Positions 46,497 through 55,940 of a stretch of 64,000 nucleotides of DNA are shown here, piece after piece. The translations under genes were made by a program, and so were the position numbers. The notes below the pieces were generated by a model. The model made no database searches, was not told the DNA's origin, and saw only the letters and a list, made by a program, of their open reading frames with translations. Positions within the stretch are counted from its first letter, which is position 1. Every line of letters begins with the position of its first letter. The stretch is from Colwellia sp. (GTDB taxonomy: Bacteria; Pseudomonadota; Gammaproteobacteria; Enterobacterales; Alteromonadaceae). The DNA lies in contig JABSOW010000011.1 in NCBI GenBank assembly GCA_013215465.1, forward strand, positions 62,001-126,000. Direction: 5' to 3'.

Positions 46497-46668
46497 CAAA
46501 GGAATGAGTGAAATATAAAAGCTAACTCACGGTCTAATACTGCTATAAGTTAATAAAAAAGGTCACTCGATGAAAATGCAGGCAAACTATTCGGTGACAA
46601 AAAAGCGAGCAAATACAGAGCCAAGTGTTATAACCGCAATGCTAAGTTGATTGGATAGAGAAGATAAT

Positions 46669-48477
46669 ATGAGTAATAGCCCAATTGAAAATACATCAAG
46701 TTCAATAGCGCCTAGCACCACAGCTAAGCCCTTATCACACATTAGCCTTGCTGCTTTTGCACCAAAAACGACTTCAGGTAAAATATTAAATTTTTTCGCT
46801 CCGATTTTAGATAGGTTGCTCGGCATCAAAAAACTCAACAACCTTTATCGAGAACAACAATTTTCAGGATTGGGTAAACAAGATTTTTCAGAACAGTTGT
46901 TGGCTGCGCTTGAAGTAAGTATTTTATCTACAGATAAAATACTTAAAAAAATCCCTAAAACGGGTAAGTGCATTGTAGTTTGTAATCATCCTTACGGCAT
47001 GGTCGAAGGCGTGATTATTGCTAATATTTTAACCAATTACCGCAGTGACACCAAGGTAATGGCAAACATTGCTTTGCAAGTATTTACAGAAATAAACGAT
47101 TATTTTATCTTTGCCAACCCCTTAAAACCTCAAACAGCAATTAATAGTACCGCCATAAAGCAATGTTATCGGCATGTAGAAAATGATGGTTTATTGGTGA
47201 TATTTCCAGCCGGTCGAGTATCCTTTTATCAAAATGAACATAAAATAATTACCGATGGTCATTGGAATCGCTTAGCGGTAAATATCGCCACCAAAACCCA
47301 AGCGCCTATTTTACCAATATTTATTTCTGGTACCAACTCTGTACTATTTCACCGTTTGGGACGAGTTTATTATCGTTTTCGCTTATTGATGCTAGCGCGA
47401 GAAATGTTTAAATTACAAAATCATCAAATCACGCTGAGCGCCAATAACTTAATTACACCAAAACATTTACAAGTATTTAGTAACAGTGACATGAAAAACA
47501 AGCTATTACGGCTACAGTGTTACTTAAATGATCAACAGTATTTTCAACCTTGGCCAAAAGACGACGCTAAAACAGCCATAAGCCCTGTCGCTGAAAAAAC
47601 CGATAGTAAGTTGATAAAGTCTGAACTAGAAAAATTACCCGAAAAACAACATTTACTAACCTTTAAAAATTATGCGGTTTACTACGGTTATCAAAGGCAA
47701 ATACCAAGCTGTGTAAAAGAAATAGCCCGTTTACGTGAGTTAACTTTCCGCGATTTAGATGAAGGTAGTGGCGAGCCATACGATACCGATAAGTTTGATG
47801 CTACCTATATGCATCTCTTTATTTTTGATCATGATAAAAATCAAATCACTGGTGCTTACCGTATTGGCCAAACGGACATATTACAAAAGCAAGGCGGTTT
47901 AGCGCAATTATACCTGTCTCAAATGTTTAACTTTAATAACGACTTTATTAACCAACAGCAGCCTTGTTTAGAAATGGGACGCTCTTTTATTATTGCCAGC
48001 GAACAAAAAAGTTATCACAGCCTATTATTACTTTGGCAGGGTATCGGCGCCTATGTTGGTCAAAACCCACGATATCGCACTTTTTACGGAACCGTATCAT
48101 TAAGTAAACAATACGATCCTCGTTCAGTTGCCATTATGGAACAAATCATGGTGAAGGCATCGGCAGGGGTTACGGCAAAAACAGCTTTTACTGGGCGGCT
48201 ACACCCTGAAGTAACACAATTTATTGAACAAAATACTATTAAGCTAAAAGAGCTATCAGTGATCATTAACGCAATAGAAGAAGATGGTAAGGATATTCCA
48301 GTATTATTAAAACAATATCATAAACTTGGCGCAAACTTTCATTGTATGGCGATAGACACTAATTTTAACCAAACTCCCGGCCTATTATTAAGTGTTCATT
48401 TCCCTAGCACGCCCAAAAAACTATTAAAACTCTATCTGGGCGATAACATGGCTGAATATTTAGCCTACAAAGAATAA
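46669..48477 (+). CDS. Two-domain acyltransferase, OlsF-type (ornithine-lipid synthase) candidate
   Basis: The 602-aa protein (ATG at 46669; an in-frame TTG lies at 46651) joins a PlsC-like lysophospholipid acyltransferase domain (about 90-290; VVCNHPYGMVEGVII, LLVIFPAGRVSFYQN, PILPIFISGTNSVLFHRLGR) to an OlsB/hemolysin-type GNAT domain (about 325-595; CVKEIARLRELTFRDLDEGS, CLEMGRSFI). The same pair, in this order, makes up OlsF, which builds ornithine lipids alone. Family assignment is by architecture. The PlsC motif reads HPYGMVEG instead of the common HxxxxD. It stands alone after mnmC. Confidence 0.7.
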   Translation: MSNSPIENTSSSIAPSTTAKPLSHISLAAFAPKTTSGKILNFFAPILDRLLGIKKLNNLYREQQFSGLGKQDFSEQLLAALEVSILSTDKILKKIPKTGKCIVVCNHPYGMVEGVIIANILTNYRSDTKVMANIALQVFTEINDYFIFANPLKPQTAINSTAIKQCYRHVENDGLLVIFPAGRVSFYQNEHKIITDGHWNRLAVNIATKTQAPILPIFISGTNSVLFHRLGRVYYRFRLLMLAREMFKLQNHQITLSANNLITPKHLQVFSNSDMKNKLLRLQCYLNDQQYFQPWPKDDAKTAISPVAEKTDSKLIKSELEKLPEKQHLLTFKNYAVYYGYQRQIPSCVKEIARLRELTFRDLDEGSGEPYDTDKFDATYMHLFIFDHDKNQITGAYRIGQTDILQKQGGLAQLYLSQMFNFNNDFINQQQPCLEMGRSFIIASEQKSYHSLLLLWQGIGAYVGQNPRYRTFYGTVSLSKQYDPRSVAIMEQIMVKASAGVTAKTAFTGRLHPEVTQFIEQNTIKLKELSVIINAIEEDGKDIPVLLKQYHKLGANFHCMAIDTNFNQTPGLLLSVHFPSTPKKLLKLYLGDNMAEYLAYKE

Positions 48478-48534
48478 CTGTTATGGAAGTTACTATATTT
48501 TACGAATGTAACAGATTGATTTAAAATGATAAAA

Positions 48535-49047
48535 TCACAATTCCCTAAGGTAAGTTGCTGTAGCAGGAGCAACACCAAAGCTACTAGGTAACACCATTTC
48601 TTGTTGCTGAGCAATTTGTGCAATCATGGCATAATGGTGCACGGCATGACTACCCGCAAAAATCAACTCACGTGCTAACGATGTCGGAACTGATTGCACT
48701 TTTTGTTCATGCACTGAAATTTCAGTAGAAAGGGTTAACGTTCGCGTTAAATCAGTTCTAGTTAAAGAGTTAAGCCAATATGAAATTTGTACTAACTTAT
48801 CCAACGCTAATTGCGGCTCTTGCTCCACTTTAGAGTGTCGATGTCTAACATCATAATCAACCTTACCTAATGGTAAACCGGCAATAAGTGCTAAGTAATG
48901 ATCAATAATATGGCGCATATGCGCCCCCGCAGAGCTAATAAATAACGGTGAGAATACTTCTCGATAATTAGTTTTATTATTGTTATTTAACAAACTATTA
49001 AGGTAATCTTGCCCTTGCTTAATAATTTCTAACTGGCTCGTTAGCAT
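48535..49047 (-). CDS. DinB-superfamily protein
   Basis: The 170-aa protein has the four-helix DinB/YfiT-like pattern, with metal-ligand His in GAHMRHIIDHYLALI and GSHAVHHYAMIAQIA. These two helices with His at the expected spacing are the main evidence. Members include metal-dependent thiol transferases and proteins of unknown role; no substrate can be assigned. It is first of a minus-strand group with yfcL, although 76 bases separate them. Confidence 0.72.
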   Translation of the reverse strand: MLTSQLEIIKQGQDYLNSLLNNNNKTNYREVFSPLFISSAGAHMRHIIDHYLALIAGLPLGKVDYDVRHRHSKVEQEPQLALDKLVQISYWLNSLTRTDLTRTLTLSTEISVHEQKVQSVPTSLARELIFAGSHAVHHYAMIAQIAQQQEMVLPSSFGVAPATATYLREL

Positions 49048-49123
49048 GCCTTGATCCTTGTGTTAATTCTTTGTACAAACAAAGACCGTATGCCATGAAA
49101 TATCTTTCACTTGTTTAGCTATT

Positions 49124-49402
49124 TTAATTTAACATCGCCTGTTGTAAAACCGACCAAAAATTCTGCACTATGGCATTATCTTGCGGGCTAAGCTCGGTTT
49201 TCGCTGTGGCTAATTTATCGGTTACTGTTTGGATTAGCTCTGCCGATATGTGTTGTTGTTCATCGACAAATTGCGAGGCTGCTGATGAAAATAAACCACG
49301 TAAATAACTACTGGCAAATAGGGTGTCACTATCAATATTTTGATCGAACAAACTATCTAAATGCTGATAAAGATCAGCGACTGTGTGCAAGTTTTTTAAC
49401 AT
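49124..49402 (-). CDS. yfcL: YfcL family protein
   Basis: The 92-aa acidic helical protein resembles E. coli YfcL, with the block LFASSYLRGLFSSAASQFVD as the recognisable part. In E. coli yfcL is next to epmC and mnmC, and the same neighbours are here, which supports the call. Function is not known. Confidence 0.8.
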   Translation of the reverse strand: MLKNLHTVADLYQHLDSLFDQNIDSDTLFASSYLRGLFSSAASQFVDEQQHISAELIQTVTDKLATAKTELSPQDNAIVQNFWSVLQQAMLN

Positions 49403-49443
49403 GAAAATCTCTTTAAAAATGTTTAATCTAATATGAAAACAAT

Positions 49444-50619
49444 CTACATAGGGCTAGCAACAGGATACAACACCTGATCTTTATATCCTGTGGTAACGGG
49501 CATAAATCCAGACAAGTTTTGATCTAATTTATCATCGCCGGTATCACTGATTAATGGCCTATTTTCAAGTGCTATCAATTTAGCTTTAGTGGCGATAATA
49601 GTAATATTTTCTTTACCGCCCTTTTGCTCAATAATAGCTCGAACTATGCGCGGACTTAACTGTTGATTACCTCGCCCAAATAGATGACCTTGGCCGCCAA
49701 TTAAGGTAATGATCAAGTGCACACTTCGTTTATTTGTTTTAGCTTGTGCGAGCTGCTGCCATATTTGTTCCTCGGTAACATCACTGGCGATTAAAGCGTT
49801 ATTTTGTACCAAGTCCACACCAAGTAAAGTATTTTCTAGGCTAAGCTCAGTCATTAAAAAAGCGGTTGTTGAACCTGAGCCAATGATAAATAAACTATCA
49901 TCGGTGTCATTCATTTTATCAATAACATCTTCACTAATATCGTGCAACACCAGTTCATCAGACTCTTTGCCACCTGACTTCACCGCTTGTACATAACGTA
50001 ATTCACTAGGGATTTGCATTTCACCAAAGCGTTTTGCTTTGACAATACCTTGGCGAAATAATGATTCATCAATATCCATAATATCACCTGTCGTTAACGT
50101 GACTAACTGCTTAGTAACCATTAACTCTACCACACGCCCTGCCGCTATTGGCGTGATAGCATAAACGCCAGAATGAATTTTACACCCCGCGGGGATACCT
50201 AAGACAGGTATTTGTTCTTTTTTACTTTGGCTAGCATATTCTGTGACTATTTTGGCAATATTACGGGCAGTACCATCACCGCCAGCAAATAGAATAATAT
50301 CAACTTTTTCAGCAAGTAAAGCAGCAACTGCTTGCTCAGTATCTTCTGCTTGGGTGTTTTCATCATCAGTTTGATAGACCAAATTAACTTGAAAACCTAA
50401 TATTTTAGCTGCTTGTTCGCCCATTAGATTATTCACCGTATAGACAGTTATCTCATCTCGGTAAGGCAGTAAGACTTTTAATGCGGTTTGTGCGCGGGCA
50501 TTAGCTTTTGGCTCTGCCCCTAAAGCGAGCGCATGCATAGTCATACCATCACTGCCTTTTAACGCAACGCTACCACCAACGCCAGCAACGGGGTTAATAA
50601 TTAAACCTAACTTAAACAT
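49444..50619 (-). CDS. ATP-NAD kinase family protein
   Basis: The 391-aa protein has the NAD-kinase loop LFAGGDGTARNIAKIV at about residue 111 and starts LGLIINPVAGVGGSVALKGS, like the COG3199 branch. It is distinct from the classical nadK found at 62499. Activity (NAD phosphorylation or a related diacylglycerol-kinase-fold reaction) is inferred from the fold only. It overlaps the end of epmC by 13 bases, so the two are translationally linked. Confidence 0.8.
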   Translation of the reverse strand: MFKLGLIINPVAGVGGSVALKGSDGMTMHALALGAEPKANARAQTALKVLLPYRDEITVYTVNNLMGEQAAKILGFQVNLVYQTDDENTQAEDTEQAVAALLAEKVDIILFAGGDGTARNIAKIVTEYASQSKKEQIPVLGIPAGCKIHSGVYAITPIAAGRVVELMVTKQLVTLTTGDIMDIDESLFRQGIVKAKRFGEMQIPSELRYVQAVKSGGKESDELVLHDISEDVIDKMNDTDDSLFIIGSGSTTAFLMTELSLENTLLGVDLVQNNALIASDVTEEQIWQQLAQAKTNKRSVHLIITLIGGQGHLFGRGNQQLSPRIVRAIIEQKGGKENITIIATKAKLIALENRPLISDTGDDKLDQNLSGFMPVTTGYKDQVLYPVASPM

Positions 50620-51173
50620 ACGTTCTCTTCGGTAATTTTAGAAAAATTCTCAAGCGTTAATGGTAATGGCGTATTATAAAATTGCGCTAACACTTCAATA
50701 AACCGATTGGCTCTAACAGGAAAACCATCCGCTAAAAACAGCTGTACTTGCTGAAATACTTTCTCTTTAAAACGCTTAGTATCTGCTTGGAAGCCACTAA
50801 GATTATCAGAAGATACATGAAACTTTTTTTGTACAGCGGCATTAAATGCCCATTCTATCGCCTGTGGGATCACTTCAACTTGTTCAAATTTTTTCTGCTC
50901 TTGCTCATTTCTGCCATCAGGTTGATACCAATAGCCGAAATCTTCTAATAACCGCCTTGTTTCGCCGGCTTGACACCAATGAGATATTTCATGAAAAGCG
51001 CTGGCATAATACCCTCTAGCGAAAATTATTTGATGGTAAGCACAGCTATTATCAACCGGCGAATTTGCTGGCAAGTAAAGTGGCTCATCACCACCTTTAA
51101 TTAAGCGAGTATTAAACTCTTTAAAAAAAGTGTTATTAAACAATTGAATAAGATCTTGATACTTATAGTGCAT
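50607..51173 (-). CDS. epmC: Elongation factor P hydroxylase EpmC
   Basis: The 188-aa protein matches EpmC (YfcM), the enzyme that hydroxylates the lysylated Lys of EF-P. The metal-site-like ASAFHEISHWCQAGETRRLL and the block DFGYWYQPDGRNEQEQKKFE are typical. It is followed by the NAD-kinase-like gene with a 13-base overlap. The EF-P lysylation genes epmA and epmB are not in the window. Confidence 0.92.
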   Translation of the reverse strand: MHYKYQDLIQLFNNTFFKEFNTRLIKGGDEPLYLPANSPVDNSCAYHQIIFARGYYASAFHEISHWCQAGETRRLLEDFGYWYQPDGRNEQEQKKFEQVEVIPQAIEWAFNAAVQKKFHVSSDNLSGFQADTKRFKEKVFQQVQLFLADGFPVRANRFIEVLAQFYNTPLPLTLENFSKITEENVCLS

Positions 51174-51287
51174 ATTTACGAAAGAAGAGCTAAGAAAATT
51201 TTCGCCATTGTAACCAAAAATGGCGCTTATTTCACCCCGCTCTCACCAGAAAATAAGACACCATTACTTAATTATCGTGCTAGTAAG

Positions 51288-52460
51288 TTATTTGGACTTT
51301 TTAACCGCGTGATTAATCACTAAATAACCTAAAATACCGGATATTAATGAACCAATAACAATACCTAACCTGTCTTTATATAAAGGTACATCATTCATTT
51401 GTTCAAATGCTAAAGAGCCAATAAATAAGCTCATGGTAAAACCAACGCCACACAGTAATGCGACACCATATAATAATGTCCAATTGACATTTTCTGGCAA
51501 TTTAGCAAAACCAAGTTTTATCGCTATAAAACAAAAACCAAAAACCCCTAATTGTTTACCAACTAACAGGCCTAAAATTATACCTAAGGGTACAGGCGAC
51601 ATAACTTGTGCGACCCCAACATCAACAAAACTAATACCGGCATTGGCAAAAGCAAAAATAGGTAAAACAATAAAGGCAATGGTAGAGTGTAAGTTTTCCT
51701 CTAACGATTTCAGTGGCGATGGCTCATCACCTTTACCTTTGATGGGAATAAAAAAGGCTAAAATAACCCCTGCTAAGGTGGCATGTACACCTGATTTTAA
51801 TACCGCTATCCATAAAACTATTCCAATAAATATATAAGGAGATGTACTAGTAACATTTTGTCTGTTTAGTACAAACAAAATAGTAATCATACTTGCCGCA
51901 ACCACAAGGGATAACAGTGATAGCTGTTCAGTGTAAAATAAGGCAATGATAATAATCGCCCCTAAATCATCAAAAATAGCTAAAGAAGTTAAAAACACTT
52001 TCAACTGTAAAGGTACTTTCGAGCCAATAATCGCTAAAATACCTAAGGCAAAAGCGATATCAGTTGCGGTTGGAATAGCCCAACCATTAAGTGCACTAGG
52101 GTTTTCATAGTTAAAAGCAATATAAATCATCGCAGGCATAGCCATGCCGCCAATTGCGCCAATAGCAGGTAAAGTCACCTGTCCTGGTTCTGATAAATCA
52201 CCCTCTAAAAATTCACGCTTTAACTCTAAACCCACCAAAAAGAAAAATAGCGCCATTAAACCATCATTTATCCATAACAATAATGGTTTAGCGATTTCAA
52301 AACCACCAACAGCGACCACCACGGGTACATCAAGCAATAGGTTATACCAACTAACCCAAGGAGAGTTGGCAATAATCATTGCGAACACTGCAGCAAACAT
52401 CAAAATAATGCCACTAGCCGACTCTTTCTTTAAGAATGTTTCTATTGTTGTTATAGCCAT
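51288..52460 (-). CDS. nhaA: Na+/H+ antiporter NhaA
   Basis: The 390-aa inner-membrane antiporter has about 12 helices. The transport-site block PTATDIAFALGILAIIGSKV, with the functional Asp pair in LAIFDDLGAIIIIALFYTEQ, is intact. WINDGLMALFFFLVGLELKR and LCGVGFTMSLFIGSLAFE are also conserved. The start MAITTIETFLKKESASGIIL is typical. It exports Na+ in exchange for protons, fitting a marine host. The 252 bases upstream show no sure regulator site. Confidence 0.97.
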   Translation of the reverse strand: MAITTIETFLKKESASGIILMFAAVFAMIIANSPWVSWYNLLLDVPVVVAVGGFEIAKPLLLWINDGLMALFFFLVGLELKREFLEGDLSEPGQVTLPAIGAIGGMAMPAMIYIAFNYENPSALNGWAIPTATDIAFALGILAIIGSKVPLQLKVFLTSLAIFDDLGAIIIIALFYTEQLSLLSLVVAASMITILFVLNRQNVTSTSPYIFIGIVLWIAVLKSGVHATLAGVILAFFIPIKGKGDEPSPLKSLEENLHSTIAFIVLPIFAFANAGISFVDVGVAQVMSPVPLGIILGLLVGKQLGVFGFCFIAIKLGFAKLPENVNWTLLYGVALLCGVGFTMSLFIGSLAFEQMNDVPLYKDRLGIVIGSLISGILGYLVINHAVKKSK

Positions 52461-52712
52461 GTTTTTCCTTTTATATCTTTCTTTGTTAATGCCATCAGTA
52501 AAATCTAATGATTTCTATTATAAAGGACATAATATGTCATCTTTAATAATCAAGGCAACTGTTAAATTGAAAACAAGTGTAATTGGGTGAAAATTCGGCT
52601 AATGCCAATATAAACGAAATAAATACATAAAAGTGACTTTAGCACTGGTTTAGTAAGGTTAATAAAGTGTAGTATTTAAATAAGTTTAACCGTAATTTTT
52701 TATAGGTAAGTC

Positions 52713-53177
52713 ATGAAAAATCTCGATAATATAGACCTTCGTATCTTAACCCTCTTGTATAATGATGCTGATATCACCAATAAAGAATTGGCCGCTAAAA
52801 TAGGTATTGCTCCATCAACTTGTTTAGAGCGAGTAAAACGCCTTAAACAAAACGGGGTCATTAAAGGCGCTTTTATTGATGTTAATTTAAAAACCATCGG
52901 TGGTAATATTGAAGCCATTGCTGCTATTCGTTTACAGCCTTATTCTGAAGAAATTGTCAATAAATTTCGGGATGATTTATTAAGATACCCCGAAATATTA
53001 AACCTTTATCATATGGGTGGCAGCTACGATTATTATATTCACATGTCAGTACAAGACAGTGAACATTTACGTCAGTTTGTTTTTAAAAAAATCACCTCAC
53101 GAGATGAAGTGACCACGGTGGAAACTTCATTAGTCTTTGAACATAGCCGTAGTGCTGTATTGCCTGATTTTCAATAA
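52713..53177 (+). CDS. Lrp/AsnC-family transcriptional regulator
   Basis: The 154-aa protein has an N-terminal helix-turn-helix (DLRILTLLYNDADITNKELA to CLERVKRLKQNG) and a C-terminal RAM domain (AIAAIRLQPYSEEIVNKFRD, YHMGGSYDYYIHMSV) that binds amino acids and sets the oligomer state. It is nearer to AsnC-like members than to global Lrp; its ligand and targets are unknown. It is divergent from nhaA, so nhaA is one possible target. Confidence 0.92.
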   Translation: MKNLDNIDLRILTLLYNDADITNKELAAKIGIAPSTCLERVKRLKQNGVIKGAFIDVNLKTIGGNIEAIAAIRLQPYSEEIVNKFRDDLLRYPEILNLYHMGGSYDYYIHMSVQDSEHLRQFVFKKITSRDEVTTVETSLVFEHSRSAVLPDFQ

Positions 53178-53194
53178 AAACAACATCAGATAAT

Positions 53195-54466
53195 TTATTT
53201 TCTCTCTTTCGTTATGTTCGAATGATGCCTTCTTGTTGATGCACCTTGATGGCTTGAGGCTTTATGACTTGAAGCTTTAACCACTTGGTGTTGATTTTTT
53301 CTTGCCGGTGCAGCTATGCGCTTATTTGGCTGTTGCTTTCTTGTTCGCTCATTTATGTGACCACTCGGCTTATGTTGACGAACACTTGTACCGCGCGCCT
53401 TCTGGTGCAACGCTGAATGTTTAGACACTTGGCGAGACTTTAGGTTATTGTGCTTTACCTGATGATTAGCCTTATGAGTCGCCTTGTAATTAACTTTATA
53501 CACCGCCTTATGGTTTACTTGGTGTTGTGAATAATTGGATGCATATAATCTTTGTTTAACTTTATGGTGACTGGCGTTTAATTGCTTGTGTGTACTGTGA
53601 ATACTAGCGCGCTGGCCATAATATTTTTCACTGGTTCGTTTAGTTCGATAAGCAACGCCTTTTCGATGAGAGGGTTGGTGAGACCAACGCTTAGCGTAAC
53701 CACCATTAGCAATTAAACGACGTGGGCGCTGGTGGTAATAACGGTGATGAGTACGATGTGGATTAACGACCACCACATGGTGATTGTGCCAATGAAAAGC
53801 GCTAAAAAAATAATTAAAGGTAATATGAACGCCGCTATACCAATAAAAAGGACGGTGATGACTTACATAAGCGCTGTGATGAGGATGCCAATAAACCGGT
53901 GGATATGCTGACCAAAACCAAGAGCCATATACCATGCGTGAATCATAGTAAGGCACATAAACAATTTCTTTTTCTCGTGACACAATACTAATATTATTAT
54001 CTTGGTAATCAATATCCATATTGTCCATTTTGTTAAGACTACCTGCAAGCTGCGCTTGTTTTCTTAAGGCTTGAATACTTAACAACAACCGTGATTCATC
54101 TTGCAAAAAAGCATCACCAAGCGCTTGAGTCCAGCTTAAATCTTCACTTAATCGCCCTAGCACCCGCTCAAATGGAATTAACGCTTTGACACTGGCGTCC
54201 CAGTCAAAGTCTTCTAACAATAGCTTCTTTTGCTCAGTATTTAGCTTGTCATTTTTTTTCAACCAACGATGGGCCTCTATAATTTCAATAGGGTAGGTAG
54301 AGGCGATTAAAATATGCGTTAATAAACTGTCGGGATATAAAGCAATAGGCGCCAGCATTTGAGCCAGCTGAGCATCACTAAATGTTTGTACTTGTTGCTC
54401 AGCTATGGTGGTAAAACTTACCAAAGTACTAAAAAGTAAACTTAGATAAAATATGATGTTTTTCAT
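53195..54466 (-). CDS. DUF3300 protein with long His/Arg/Lys-rich tail, exported
   Basis: From the ATG at 54466 (AAGGA 8 bases upstream) the product has 423 aa; an ATG at 54487 is in frame without a better ribosome-binding site. A signal peptide (about 2-21) precedes the DUF3300 core (about 25-210; MLAPIALYPDSLLTHILIAS, TYPIEIIEAHRWLKKND, VYVPYYDSRMVYGSWFW). The last 200 residues are low-complexity and very rich in His, Arg and Lys, so cationic and probably metal- or polyanion-binding. Function unknown. The promoter carries the same 11-base-period repeats as the neighbouring two-component operon. Confidence 0.82.
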   Translation of the reverse strand: MKNIIFYLSLLFSTLVSFTTIAEQQVQTFSDAQLAQMLAPIALYPDSLLTHILIASTYPIEIIEAHRWLKKNDKLNTEQKKLLLEDFDWDASVKALIPFERVLGRLSEDLSWTQALGDAFLQDESRLLLSIQALRKQAQLAGSLNKMDNMDIDYQDNNISIVSREKEIVYVPYYDSRMVYGSWFWSAYPPVYWHPHHSAYVSHHRPFYWYSGVHITFNYFFSAFHWHNHHVVVVNPHRTHHRYYHQRPRRLIANGGYAKRWSHQPSHRKGVAYRTKRTSEKYYGQRASIHSTHKQLNASHHKVKQRLYASNYSQHQVNHKAVYKVNYKATHKANHQVKHNNLKSRQVSKHSALHQKARGTSVRQHKPSGHINERTRKQQPNKRIAAPARKNQHQVVKASSHKASSHQGASTRRHHSNITKERK

Positions 54467-54499
54467 TGTGACGATCCTTATAACCATTAACTGCTTATA

Positions 54500-54534
54500 A
54501 GGATATCAACAATAAACTGAACGCAAGCTGAACA
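54500..54534 (-). promoter_or_regulatory. PhoP-box-like promoter of the DUF3300 gene
   Basis: On the minus strand TGTTCA (54534-54529), 5 bases, CGTTCA (54523-54518), 12 bases, then the -10-like TATCCT (54505-54500). Spacing is that of PhoP boxes in enterobacteria. The -10 is weak (4 of 6), so the promoter is less sure than the two at 56977 and 57062. Confidence 0.5.
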
Positions 54535-54546
54535 GCTTTATTACTA

Positions 54547-55938
54547 TTAGTAAGGAAACGTTAGCATAAAAGCCGCGCCGCTAAGTGATGTGGAAGTACT
54601 AATCGATAATTGCCCTTGATAACTGCTGACTAAGTCTCGCACTATGGCTAAGCCAATACCATGGCCAGCATGATAGGTGTCAGCTCTGGTGCCGCGAGCT
54701 AGAATAGCTTGTTGTTGTGATGGTTCAATGCCAACACCATCATCTTCAACCGTTATTGTTAATTGTTCATTGTTTGCCTTAACAGTAATAGTCACTGCAC
54801 ATTTTGCTGCTTTACAAGCGTTGTCGACAACATTACCTAGCATTTCCATCAAATCAGCTTCATCACCTTTAAATATAGTGCTCTGCTCAATTTTTACGGT
54901 AAAACCTAGTTGCTTGTCTTGATACACTTTTTTTAAACTAGTTATAAGCTTATCTAATACCGGCTGCACCATTACCCCTAAATGCCATGAAGACTCACCG
55001 GCACTTTGTGCTCTTTTTAATTGATGTTCAATGATATTATTAATTAACCTAAGTTGCGCAAGAGCACCTTTTGATAAACTTGCTTCACTTTGCATCACAG
55101 CCAGCGGGTTCTTTAAACTGTGGGCAAGATCAGACAAAGCATTACGATAACGCTTGCGCTGGCTTTGCTCTGTTAATAACAAAGTATTAAATTGTGAAGT
55201 GACTTGTTGCAACTCAAGTGGATAATGCGCATCTAAGGCATTTTTTTTTCCTTGCTCTATATACTCTAGCTCATGAGCTAATACTTTTAACGGCTTTAGT
55301 GTCCATAATAGCCAAGCAATTTGTATGACAATAAATACCAGCATCAAAATTATAAGCCAACTCCATAATTGTTGTTTAAAGTCACTTAACGCCAGCAAAA
55401 ATTCTTTTTGATCTTTAATTAAATGCAAGGTGATAGGGTATGGCTGGGCATTATCCGAAAAGCTAACACTAAAGCTATAAAGTAAATGCTTCCTTTCTTC
55501 AAGGGTAATAGCAGAAAAGATACTTTCTCCAACTTTTGGTGACGGCATCAACTCAGCCGATAATGGCGGTAATGGCAGCGTTAACAATGATTGTGATTGC
55601 CATAGTTTTTCGGCGGGCAAGTTTTGCTTAGCTAGTGAATGGATCAAGGCATACAAGCCAGATTGGCTGATATTAAATTGATTTTCTAACAGGTATTCAG
55701 GCATCAACAACTGATGTTCATCAACTTCGGCGACGGTCAAAATTGAGTAACTATAAGCGATAAGTTCATTTTCCAGGGCGACAGTTAACTGCCGTTCAAA
55801 AGCATTAGTTAACGTCAGGCCAATAACAGGCAACATAACAATAGTCATCACGAAGGTACTTAATAATAGCCGAACCTTTAATGAGTTTATTTGCCAAAAG
55901 GGCGTAGTAACTGCCTTTGTGTTCATTATTGCTTTCAT
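54547..55938 (-). CDS. Sensor histidine kinase, PhoQ/QseC-like
   Basis: The 463-aa kinase has two membrane helices (about 25-45 and 191-211) around a 145-residue periplasmic sensor. The H-box is SDLAHSLKNPLAVMQSEASL (phospho-acceptor His273). The N-box is MLGNVVDNACKAAK, and GHGIGLAIVRDLVSSYQG is the ATP lid. SLKNPLAV is the wording of PhoQ-type kinases. It begins 2 bases after the regulator gene, so the two are a pair. The sensed signal is not evident. Confidence 0.92.
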   Translation of the reverse strand: MKAIMNTKAVTTPFWQINSLKVRLLLSTFVMTIVMLPVIGLTLTNAFERQLTVALENELIAYSYSILTVAEVDEHQLLMPEYLLENQFNISQSGLYALIHSLAKQNLPAEKLWQSQSLLTLPLPPLSAELMPSPKVGESIFSAITLEERKHLLYSFSVSFSDNAQPYPITLHLIKDQKEFLLALSDFKQQLWSWLIILMLVFIVIQIAWLLWTLKPLKVLAHELEYIEQGKKNALDAHYPLELQQVTSQFNTLLLTEQSQRKRYRNALSDLAHSLKNPLAVMQSEASLSKGALAQLRLINNIIEHQLKRAQSAGESSWHLGVMVQPVLDKLITSLKKVYQDKQLGFTVKIEQSTIFKGDEADLMEMLGNVVDNACKAAKCAVTITVKANNEQLTITVEDDGVGIEPSQQQAILARGTRADTYHAGHGIGLAIVRDLVSSYQGQLSISTSTSLSGAAFMLTFPY

Positions 55939-55940
55939 CG

